From Eleusine coracana subsp. coracana (lineage: Eukaryota > Streptophyta > Magnoliopsida > Poales > Poaceae), in contig CM064433.1 of NCBI GenBank assembly GCA_032690845.1, positions 39,554,658-39,618,657 of the forward strand: a stretch of DNA of 64,000 nucleotides, given 5' to 3'. Positions 24,176 to 33,096 of this stretch are shown here, piece after piece. The notes under the pieces were generated by a model that saw only the letters and a list, made by a program, of their open reading frames with translations, did not search any database and was not told where the DNA came from. Position 1 is the first letter of the stretch. The number at the start of each line of letters is the position of its first letter. A program made the translations under genes and the position numbers.

Positions 24176-24456
24176 TCCATCTTATGTGAAATTTACGATG
24201 AAAATATAATTGTAATCAGAGAGCTGAACAAAAGTAGATCCATTACACACATGCATCTTCTCATATAGTTCTTCCTTTTTGTAACTATATGTAGAACAAA
24301 TGCATAATCTAGCTGTAAGTATTGGACAAGAAACTGAACAAGCTCAATTATTAGATTCATTACAACAAATTTCTTAGCAGTTCCAAAATGAAGGCAATAG
24401 TATGTTGAAGGCTTTTCCATCTTATGTGAAATTTATGGTGAAAATATAATTCTAAT
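24173..24456. repeat. Pair of about 44-bp direct repeats 239 bp apart
   Basis: cttttccatcttatgtgaaa begins at about 24173 and again at about 24412. Both continue with attta(c/t)g(a/g)tgaaaatataatt(g/c)taatc. The DNA between them is AT-rich and has no recognisable element. It is either a tandem duplication decayed in the middle or an insertion flanked by a long duplication. Confidence 0.6.
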
Positions 24457-25031
24457 CGTAGAGCATATAAAATTCTTGAAAGAGATCAAGTTACTAGTAC
24501 AGGTTTGACCTATTGCCATTGTTCTCTCAAATACGACACCAATACGGATATGTGTACCAGTATAGGGCCGATACAGATACGTCATTTTCTAAAATAATCT
24601 GACATGGATACGTTTCACAAAGTTTTAAGAGTATCTATTGTAAGCTCTACATTGCATTATTGGAGTAACATATGAATCTCGAATTTTAAATATTGTGAAC
24701 AAATAAAATCTAGTAATTCAGAAAAGTGGCGTGCTTATATGCGCGGTTGGTGAATAGAGAGTGGTGACCTTCGTAGCTTCCTGCAAGCAGGCGCCAGAGT
24801 CAAGTTTGTCCGTCGACGGGCAGCATCCGGTGCAGTTCATCAAGTTTGTCTTTCAGTTCATGCGGGAACTATCATCGAGGGGCCTTCAAGTTGGGTCACG
24901 TGTTAAGGGAGCATGTGACACCGCCGTTGCCTGCGGTGCGCGCTGCCTCATGCCCCGCCACCGCGTCCTCCCCGCTGTGCCACGCTCCCCCGCCACGAAC
25001 CCCGCCTGGCACCACCTCGCCACACCGCCAG
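24457..25031. other. Intergenic, GC-rich at its end, no supported gene
   Basis: An open frame (24761-25117, plus) has no recognisable domain. Its Ala/Pro-rich second half lies in the sequence duplicated at 26425-26572, where the frame is not maintained. I do not call it a gene. Confidence 0.4.
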
Positions 25032-25171
25032 CCACCGCCGAGCCAACCGCTGCCTCCCCCAGCATTCTAGCTATCTCCAACGGAACAGCGGCGGCCCCAA
25101 CAATCTGGACCAACTAACTCGCCGGCGATAACTACCGACCACGCCGTTGCGACGGACCGCCCGCCCCACCG
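25032..25171. repeat. GC-rich local duplication, first copy
   Basis: About 140 bp, including caatctggaccaactaactc and ggaccgcccgccccaccg, repeated at 26425-26572 with few changes. The two copies bracket dispersed-segment copy C and the LINE fragment. Confidence 0.8.
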
Positions 25172-25182
25172 ATAACTAATTA

Positions 25183-25990
25183 TTTTTTTGTAGAGATATT
25201 TACTTTACCCCACTTAAATTTTAAAATATCTTTAGTTGCATGAACTATGTTTACCATGTACTCCCTTTCAAATTATATTGATCACTTTAGAATTGGTCAA
25301 AGTTAACACGTTTCACATTTGATTAAATTGATAGGAAATAATATAAATACTTAGATCATAAAGTACCATTAGATTTATCATTGATTATATTCATTGTTTA
25401 CTTATTTCATGTGGAAGATACTGCTACTGTTCTCTAAAATTTTGATCAAATTTAGCTTAACTTGCATTTAACTAACACTAAAATATCATTTATAATACTA
25501 ATTTAGCACCATTATTTTTCAAATCAAATATTACAACCGTGAGGATGCTTCTATTCAGATTTTTTAGAGTATATTGGAACATTAAAAAATACATCCAAGG
25601 GAGGGGAAAACAAATTTGAAAACAATGGAGGAAAAAACAAATAGTGGGAGATCGAAAGAAAAACATTCTGATGAATGAATGAGGTCCCCTTTTCTTGCCC
25701 TTAAGGGTCATTTTATCCTTGGGGAGGTGGTAAATTCCTCCTCTGCACTTGAGATATTTTTACATGGTTACAAGAGATAGCTATAATGGAAAATTTCTTA
25801 TTACAAGACCTGTCATGTCCGGTACTCGTGACCTGTCCTATGGGCCGATGGTTAATGCAATAGAATTATTCATGGCAAAAGGCTAATTGCCTTGTAGTGA
25901 ACAGTAGAAGTTGTTCATGGAGGTGTTGGATCCAACTCAATGGGTGGGTGTTATCTTGGCTCCGAGTAAACTCCATCTTCCTAGCCAATG
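25183..25990. repeat. Dispersed segment, copy C
   Basis: Collinear with copy B from tttttttgtagagatattta onward but without the CACTA-like and Helitron inserts. Beyond 25850 it continues alongside copy D: gaagttgttcatggaggtgt, a ctcaatgggtggg / ctcattggatac pair, tatcttggctcc, cttcctagc. It ends near 25990, where LINE-type sequence begins. Confidence 0.7.
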
Positions 25991-26278
25991 TGTGTTCAGA
26001 GTGTTGCTTATTAAACAATGTGTGTTTTGCTACAAAAAAATGAAAGAATTCAACACCTATTTTATGACTGTCATTATGCTAAGTTCATACGGAAGGACGC
26101 CAATTCAATTTTTGTATCAATTGCCCATAATAGTATTGATCATATGTTTAATGATTGGTTACTTAGGATGAATTCTAAAAATAGAAAGCTTATGCTGATG
26201 GGTGCTTCTGCTCTATGTTGGGCTATATGGCTTAATAGAAATCATATTTATTTTAATAATGCTCCCATAAAAACTTAG
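25991..26278 (+). pseudogene. LINE reverse-transcriptase zinc-binding (zf-RVT) fragment
   Basis: Translation in two frames gives CVFCYKK, then ERIQHLFYDCHYAKF, then SIDHMFNDWLLRMNSKNRK, then ASALCWAIWLNRNHIYFNN. This is the pattern of the zinc-binding domain found at the C-terminus of plant non-LTR retrotransposon RTs (cysteine pair, QHLF-DC, ALCWAIW-RN). A frame change near 26037-26050, in the A-run, separates the first part from the rest. No RT or endonuclease domain is nearby, so this is a short dead remnant. Confidence 0.8.
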
Positions 26279-26424
26279 AGTTTTTTTACCATACTCCAAC
26301 AAGTACCAGGTACTAGAGGTACCATGTTTTTAAACCGTCCAATCTAATGCATCCGACGGTCTAAAAATGCCGGTACCAGACACCTCTTCGACGCACCGCG
26401 TTGGGCCTTTCCATAGTGAAGGGT

Positions 26425-26572
26425 TGCCACCGCTGAGCCGACAGCTGCCTCCCCCTCCCCCAGCCTTCTAGCTATCTTCGTCGGAACAGCGGCGGCCCTA
26501 ACAATCTGGACCAACTAACTCGCCGGCGATAACTACCGATCACGCCGTTGCGATGGACCGCCCGCCCCACCG
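26425..26572. repeat. GC-rich local duplication, second copy
   Basis: Second copy of 25032-25171. The right boundary of similarity coincides with the phrase gcccgccccaccg. Confidence 0.8.
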
Positions 26573-26754
26573 CCACGCTCTGCCGCACGTGTTGACGCAT
26601 TGTCATTGGTAACCACATACCGGTGTCACGGCGACGCCCCATCCGCCCCATCGCCGCTCTGCCACTGCCGCCGCCTTTTCACGTGATCCCTCGTGTGTTA
26701 GATTTTCCCCTTAAAGCTCATGCGTTGTCAGTTGCAATTATATTTCGCGGCGGG

Positions 26755-26956
26755 AACATTGTCTTGCAACGTCTTGAGATTCAGAGCGGCCACGGTGAGG
26801 CCCACCAATGTAACTGGTTGGTGGGGTTTCTTTCAGTGCCCCGTCCTCCCCTCCTCTCTCCTCCCAGCGGCGCGCCTCCTCTCAAATCTAGGATAATCCA
26901 CACCGATCCATCCATCCATCGACCTTCCTCCCCTAGCTACCACCGTTCCCCTAGCC
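26755..26956 (+). promoter_or_regulatory. Duplicated 5' flank of DUF1618-type pseudogene P1
   Basis: Matches 56936-57142 upstream of P2: cgtcttgagattcagagcgg against cgccttgagattgagagcgg, ccaccaatgtaactggttgg in both, then a CT-rich stretch and gatccatccatccatcgacc. Homology covers the probable 5' UTR and proximal promoter of the ancestral gene. No TATA box is obvious. Confidence 0.65.
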
Positions 26957-27009
26957 ATGTCCAGTTTCCATGTAGGTCGCCACAGCCGGCCGGCCCTGTC
27001 TTGGGTTTT
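26957..27009 (+). pseudogene. DUF1618-type pseudogene P1, 5' piece
   Basis: ATG at 26957 opens a frame homologous to the start of P2 at 57143 (shared RPALSWV). After 17 codons and two bases it is cut by the outer retrotransposon. The continuation is at 55114. The interrupted codon lies in the 5-bp target duplication GTTTT (27005-27009), represented on the far side as GCTTT (55109-55113). Unoccupied P2 shows the uninterrupted sequence at 57193-57204. Confidence 0.75.
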
Positions 27010-30000
27010 TGTGACACCCCTAGTGACATTGGGGTCCCAAGGGTGTCATCTAGGTAGTTTAAACCAGGACACCAAGCTTTGGTTCAAATTCAAAATTTAA
27101 ATTCAATTGAATTCAAAACCCTTTTGATTGACCTTTAAACTGCAAGTCCCAAATTTTCAATAAGACTCACCTTTGCAAAAATTATATGTTGTTGGTCTGG
27201 GTCAATTAGAATTTTGGGAATTTTTCCAAAATTTTAGTCCCTCATTAAAGGCCTCAAATAATTGTTAAAGTGGTCAAAAACCAGCTCTGTTCATAAAATT
27301 TCTGAGGCAAATACTGTAGGGACTGTTGGTAGTTAGTATTTTTGTAAAAACCAGCACATTATGGGGAGCCTACCATAATTTTGGTCTGATTTTATCAGCT
27401 CTGGATTAATTCCAACAATTTTTGCAAAGGCAGTCGGCTGAATGGAGTGGAAAAAGAAAAGGAAAAAGAAAACTGCCTGCGGGACCCACCTGTCAGCGAC
27501 CCTGAGAAAGCACAACTCGGCCGAGGCCGCGCTGCCCCGCCCGTCGCGCGCCGCGTGGTCGCCGGCGTACGGCCAACGGCCGTTGCCGCGGATCGACGGG
27601 CCCACGCGCGCGTTCGGACATGCCTTTTGCCGACCGCCGCGCTGTCCGAGCCGCATTCACTCCTCCACTCTCGCTCTCTCCTCTCCGCTCGCTCGCCCCC
27701 GCCATTGCCGCGCGGTGCTGGACCCGTCGCGCCGACGCCTCGCCGCCCGAGCTGCCCCGTCGAACACCCCCGGACCACCTCCCCGACATCCTCGGTCTTC
27801 AAGCGGAGTCGCTTGTCCCTTCCCGCATCGAGCCGCCGCAGATCGCCCTCGTCCTCCCCGTCTCCGACCGCCGCTTCACCGCGTCGCCCGGCACCCACGG
27901 TGAGCCCCTGACCGATTCACTGCTCGCGGAGCTTCACCTCTTGTTCGCGCACGCATTTGAGCTCGGGATAGGCAACTACGACCACATTTCCCCTTAGTCC
28001 GTCGCTCGAGGCCGCCGCCGGCCACCGCAATCCCCACCTCGCCGGTAAGACAACACCCCCGGCCTCCCTCTTTCCGGAGAAGCTCGGTGACCTTCCTCTC
28101 CGTGCTCCGGCAAAGCTTTCCGACCGGGTTCCGAGCCCTACCGTCCTTCCCCTGCCGCGCTAGCCGTCGACGACCTCTGCCCTGTTTCCGCCACCGTCGC
28201 TGAGCTGCGTCCGACCGTCGCCGGCGATGTCCAATAGTCTGGTTGAGTGCGCGAGGTTGCGTAGATCATTTCTCCTTTAAAGACCGGGCCGAGTCCGTGA
28301 CCGTAGCAAGCTGCGGCGACCCCCCCCCCCCCTGCCGGCGCCGCCGTGCTCCGGCGAGCGCACGCGCGCGCGCGCGCGCACTCGGCTTTGCTGGCCGCTG
28401 GGCCGCGAAGGCCAGTGGGCCTGGCCTCGCGCTCGGCCGAGCGCCCTCGCGCTCGCGCTCGCGCTGGGCCGCGGGCGAGTCCCAGCCCAGTGGGCTGCCT
28501 GTTTACGGCCCGCGGTGTTTAATCGGATTTTCGTAATTTAATCATTTCCAGAAATAGGTTAAACTGGTAAATTGCATAGTAAATTGAATAATGGGAATTT
28601 TGTAGCAAAATAAATTTTGTTAGACTGGTGTGAACTTGCACTACTGTAGAAAAATACTAATGCCCCATGTTTAGTAATTTTTATATCAGGATTAAAATAA
28701 ATAGGATAAACACTAATAGAATTTCTATTAATTACAGAAAGCAGATAAAATATGAAAAAATTGGGCTCCAGGGAAGATTTTCAGTGTTAGTCTTCCTGGA
28801 AAAATTTCATATAGAAATTCTATGTTTATTAGCTGAAATTAATTTAATGCCTTTTTCCTTATAATAATTAATAATTAATTTTTGGCTTAATATTTGGTAG
28901 GGAAAACTTAGCAATTAACTCTCTCCTGGTGTAACCTAATTATAACTAATCACCCCTGCCTTTCGTAGACCCGAACCCTGTCGACCTAATAATTGCCCGA
29001 GTGCAATTTTTACCCGTTCGCTAAAAGGTTCCGTTTTCGGGCAGTTCATGGGTAATTGTACTTTGCGAAGGTTGCTCACACTAGTGCTGTTTAGTGAGCG
29101 CCTGCGGACCCTGGGCGGCACTTGCACAGTTCTGCCCCGGCACCCACCTACACGCCGTACTTGGATGCGACGTCGTCGCGGTCAAGTACTGGAGTCCATG
29201 AAGGAAATACACAAAGTACCCTCGTCCTGTGCCCCACTCCTTGAGTGATGCCCTCGAACGTCTCGGCACACCGTTTAATTCCACTAATAACAGTGTGCAT
29301 TAACGTATTTATTGAGGAAGTGCCATGAATCTTCCCTCACGGCTTTCCCTCTTGCATCATATAGATCACGCCGTGAACCACGTGGAGGCAGGACCGGAGC
29401 AGGATCCCGAAGGAGCGGAAGGTGCCGTAGCCGACCAAGAGCAGAACCAAGGCAAGCCCCGGTGCATAACCCAGTTTAAATTTTTATTTTATCACTAGCT
29501 ATGGATGTAAGTTGTCTGTGCATTAAGTGATAGGAGTTGATTGCAACCCTAGTGTGCAGTAGGTCTCTGCCGATTATCAGCCTCAGGACGATAGTCGCTC
29601 TGCTTAAAGTAAGACGACTGTTTATCGAGTGGTATGGAGACCACTCGTAGATAGGAATTATTATTATCACAAGGGAATGGGTTGGAATGAAAGGGGAGGG
29701 TGGATGGAATCACAATGAAGACCGGACGGGCAATTAGGTGGAAAGGGAAGGACAGCTTGTCTTCAAGGAGGTAGCCCCGTCCGAGTCCCCCCCTAAGGCT
29801 ACGCCTCGTGTCCGGCCCATGGGATCAAGTTTGAACGTACTGTTTGCATGCTGGAGATATGGGCCCAGTAAACCGACGTAGCTACGACTACCGCTTGGTC
29901 TGAAGATAGCCTTCTCCCTTCTTTGGTGGAACTGGGGCTGAGAGGAGGGAACAATCCACCCACGGATGGCGGCATGAGGCGCATCGCGATGGGGGACCCT

Positions 30001-30919
30001 TCTCGGGGGAGTCTGGACCCGGAAGACCCTGCGGTACCGTGAGCGAAAGGTTGCTCCATGCGGCTTCCGGGAAGCGCGTATGAGTCGTGCAAGCAGGTTT
30101 CTCCTGCAGGATGTAAATCGATTCGAGTCGCTGCCCCTCACAGTAACGAGTACCACTTGATCACTGCTACGGAACAGTGCCGGAAGCCATTAAGATGCTA
30201 TGCGGGTTTAATACTGCTGTTCGAACTTATTAAGATTGTATTGCAACTATGATTGTTATAGCTCTAGTGCAAACTAAATTTATTTCTCCGCATGACAACT
30301 CAACTTGGTGCTAAAACTTGAAAAAGTAGGGATCCACTCTTAGGCGAGTTTTTCTGGCAATATCAACCCTATCCCTAGCCTTTGCATGTCTAGGTGTCGG
30401 CTGTAGTTGGCCAATTTGACGGGTCAGTCTTGCTGAGTAAACTAGTTACTCAGGGCGTAGCTCTATGTGGTTTTCAGATGACCAGGACGGAGAGTGTCAC
30501 TGTGGAGGAAGATTCCATTGGGAGGGCCAGCGTCCTGACTGTTGGAACATCGAGTGGGAGCTGTGCACAAATGAAGATGAGGATTAGGTCCTTGCTTGCC
30601 GGTACGGTGCTTGGGCAAGGCACCTTTTAAGGCCGGATGTTCCCTGTGTGTCGCCGTGAGAGGGCGAATGTATCTTAGTTATATCGTCGAACTGGTGAAC
30701 CAGTGTTGAACTTTTCGCTTCCGCAACTTATTTCTGTTGAAACCCCCGGTCTGTAATTTATCTTCGGATTTATGTAAGCTCTGCTTCTCCACCTATGTTC
30801 CTGTTGCAATTATTTTCTTTCTCTGTCATGTATTGTACTATTGGGCGCCACAGCGCGTGTCGCCACCCGAGGAAGATCCTGGAACGGAACCGTCTCCGTG
30901 GTAAGGCGGGTCCGTGACA
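27010..30919 (+). repeat. 5' LTR of the outer element
   Basis: 3910 bp, TGTGACACCCCTAG ... GGGTCCGTGACA. AT-rich ends flank a CpG-rich block (27480-28510) that probably holds the promoter. Compared with the 3' LTR, most of its length is identical or carries isolated changes. By contrast 29480-29700 holds about half of all differences, and there the 3' LTR matches the inner element's LTR instead. Confidence 0.93.
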
Positions 30920-30922
30920 GCG

Positions 30923-30934
30923 TGGTATCAGAGC
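30923..30934 (+). other. Primer binding site, initiator tRNA-Met
   Basis: TGGTATCAGAGC, three bases after the LTR end, complementary to the 3' end of plant initiator tRNA-Met. This is where minus-strand cDNA synthesis starts. Confidence 0.95.
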
Positions 30935-31095
30935 TATCTCGGGAATAGTATAATATTCAAAGACATATTTTCAAAAATCCCGTAACGAACGTGTGAGGAC
31001 GTGCCCAATAAGTTATGGATAAGTTATGATTCAGGTGGCAAGGCTAACTGTAGGAGGTTGTTTGTTTAAATACTGTATCTACGGCATCGTCAACG

Positions 31096-31271
31096 CAGGT
31101 ATGTGTCCCGCCCAGTGGACTGTAACATGGGAAGCTAGCACAATGGTGTGAACGCGGGCTGATTGCGTAAAACATCAGTGTCCTGCCCTAGGACAATAAT
31201 AAGGGATTATTTTCGGCTCGTTTCTTTTGATTTGATGTAATGTTTCTGGAATGAATCTTCTGCAGGTACGC
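31096..31271 (+). promoter_or_regulatory. Two consensus 5' splice sites in the leader
   Basis: CAG/GTATGT with the exon-intron junction at 31098/31099, and CAG/GTACGC at 31265/31266. Both are near-ideal plant donors. Both are kept in the inner element (46381 and 46214, minus strand) and in the diverged non-autonomous leader (19610 and 19442, minus strand). Acceptor-like sequences lie immediately before ORF0 and gag. Confidence 0.5.
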
Positions 31272-31819
31272 TAACCACGATTCTCGTAAGAAACGGGTAG
31301 TATACGACTAACTTGAGAGATCGTCTGCCACCGACTATACGAATGGTCCTATTCGTGACCAATTTCTTATTTGGTGAGGATGGGTAGGCCGAAATCATTT
31401 GCATATTTAAAAATGTTAAAAGGCGCCGCAACGTTAACAAGAAACCAAAGTTGAGCAGTCTGTCTTCCGTACGAATCGACACCTCCTCGCTCGAGACTTT
31501 TGAACTCTTAAACGAACTTTCTGACTCTAGCCGGAATGTTGGTTTAAGAATCACCGGACACCACCAACGTGGTCTTCCGAGTCAGCGCGTCGAAATCAGG
31601 TTATTACAATTTCGGGTGGTATGCCTGTCGCGCTAAATCCGTGAATCCTTGTTCCGCTCACCCAGGGCTGTGGCTGTGTTTTCGGGGGAAGCGGTTAGGG
31701 GTTCTATTCCGGTAGTGTTGGATTAGAGCCGGTATTTTATTCACTGCTTCAGATTGTTTATTTTGACCTGCACCCTCTGCGTCGGGGACTAGTACTCACT
31801 TTTGGGGTTTGTGTTCCAG

Positions 31820-32782
31820 ATGGACGAGCACGGGTTTGAGCTGTTCCGGCACGACGGGTGGCGTTACACCACCGGTCTACACCACCGTGGCTTTCCCACC
31901 CTTCTGTGGCAGATGCTACGTGCCCTGGGCTACGAGGAGCAGCCTTCGTACCGCGGGCGTGAGACCCGCCACCACGGTGTGCCTTTTGCAGAGGTGCATC
32001 TCAGTGTCTCCCCACACCCGCGCAACCCCGACTTGGCGGGTATGGAGAGCACCGTCACGGCTAGGAGCCTCCGGGAGGGCCTGGAGAGGGTCGCTCACCA
32101 GGCTCTCACTCACTTCTGTGGGCGCAACGTAGCAGCGCTCTCGGGGACGCCGTTCGAGATGATCCCCATCTGGCACCAGGCTGACCCGGTGTGGCAGAGG
32201 CGTGTGAGACGCGTCTCTCGTGACGACTACCCGGAGTACCACGCGGGGTACCACCGCATAGCCCACTACTCCGAGTATCTCCTCAACTTGGATGAGGAGT
32301 CTAGCCGTCGCAGCAGAGTCTTGCTGGCGGAGGCTGAGCAGGTGTGGCTGCAGAGGAACGACCTGCAGACCCAGGTCGATGCGCAGCAGAGAGAGATTCA
32401 GCGGTTGACCGCTGCTCTTGAGGCGAGTGAGACTCGCGTGACGGAGATCACTGAGCAGCGGGACACCCTCGCGCAGGAGGTGGACAGACGAGGTATAATT
32501 ATGCAGCAGCGGGCGAACCATAACGAGCACTTGCAGCAGCAGCTGGCGAGTGCCCAGCAGGAGATGGACCTTATGGGGGAGGATCTGGAGACGCTGATCC
32601 ATGAGAACCAGGACCTTCAGGCTCAGTTGGACGCGATCGCTGCACCGCAGGCAGCACCCGCAGAGGAGGAGCCCGAGGAGGATGCGGGCGAAGAGTCTGA
32701 CGTGGACTATGAGCCACTCGTTCCGACCGGCGCAGACCGGCCAGGGCCCTCTGGCACCGCTGGTGTCCAGGCTTGGCAGTAG
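31820..32782 (+). CDS. orf0: ORF0 upstream of gag, coiled-coil protein
   Basis: An intact 320-codon ORF, starting at ATG 31820 (MDEHGFELFRHDGWRYTTGL). An in-frame ATG exists at 31802, but 31820 follows directly on an acceptor-like gtgttccag, so it is preferred. Residues about 1-160 form an aromatic, Arg/His-rich globular domain. Residues about 165-275 are heptad-rich with many Gln/Glu/Leu, a clear coiled coil. The tail is acidic (EEEPEEDAGEESDVDYE) and then Pro/Gly-rich. There is no zinc knuckle, protease or polymerase motif. Extra ORFs of this shape are known upstream of gag in large-LTR rice gypsy elements; their role is unknown. The inner copy differs by five residues and stays open. Confidence 0.8.
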   Translation: MDEHGFELFRHDGWRYTTGLHHRGFPTLLWQMLRALGYEEQPSYRGRETRHHGVPFAEVHLSVSPHPRNPDLAGMESTVTARSLREGLERVAHQALTHFCGRNVAALSGTPFEMIPIWHQADPVWQRRVRRVSRDDYPEYHAGYHRIAHYSEYLLNLDEESSRRSRVLLAEAEQVWLQRNDLQTQVDAQQREIQRLTAALEASETRVTEITEQRDTLAQEVDRRGIIMQQRANHNEHLQQQLASAQQEMDLMGEDLETLIHENQDLQAQLDAIAAPQAAPAEEEPEEDAGEESDVDYEPLVPTGADRPGPSGTAGVQAWQ

Positions 32783-33096
32783 TAGTAGATGCGACTAGGT
32801 CGTGCTTGTAGGGCTGGATAGATGGATAGCTTTTGGGACACTCCACGCGTGGTTGTTGTATTTTGGGGATCACCCGCGTGATTGGCTTTTGCAGACTCGA
32901 CGGTCACATATTCCGAGTTCTTGTAGAGTGGAACTGTGGACTTGGACTAGGATTATGTTAACATGGAAATTTCAGCTTCATCAAGATTATGTTGTGTACT
33001 ACATTGTTGTCCCGCGTGCTGTGTCATTAGCTTTGGTAACCTATATGCTCATGTTTGGATAAGTGACTAACTGGACCCCTGTTCTTGTATTTCAGA
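32783..33096 (+). promoter_or_regulatory. ORF0-gag intergenic spacer ending in acceptor-like site
   Basis: The 314-bp gap has no ORF. It ends ctgttcttgtatttcag, a pyrimidine-rich acceptor-like sequence whose AG lies one base before the gag ATG at 33097. An equivalent, ttgtgttccag, ends directly before the ORF0 ATG. With the leader donors this allows alternative RNAs: unspliced genomic, ORF0 mRNA and gag-pol mRNA. This is inference. Confidence 0.4.

Noticed and set aside
30923..30934. TGGTATCAGAGC as a tRNA gene fragment
   Set aside because: It is only the 12-nt primer-binding complement next to an LTR. No cloverleaf surrounds it.
31916..32602. A 228-codon minus-strand ORF opposite ORF0
   Set aside because: It is a shadow of the biased codon pattern of ORF0. 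It has no domain and no separate start context.
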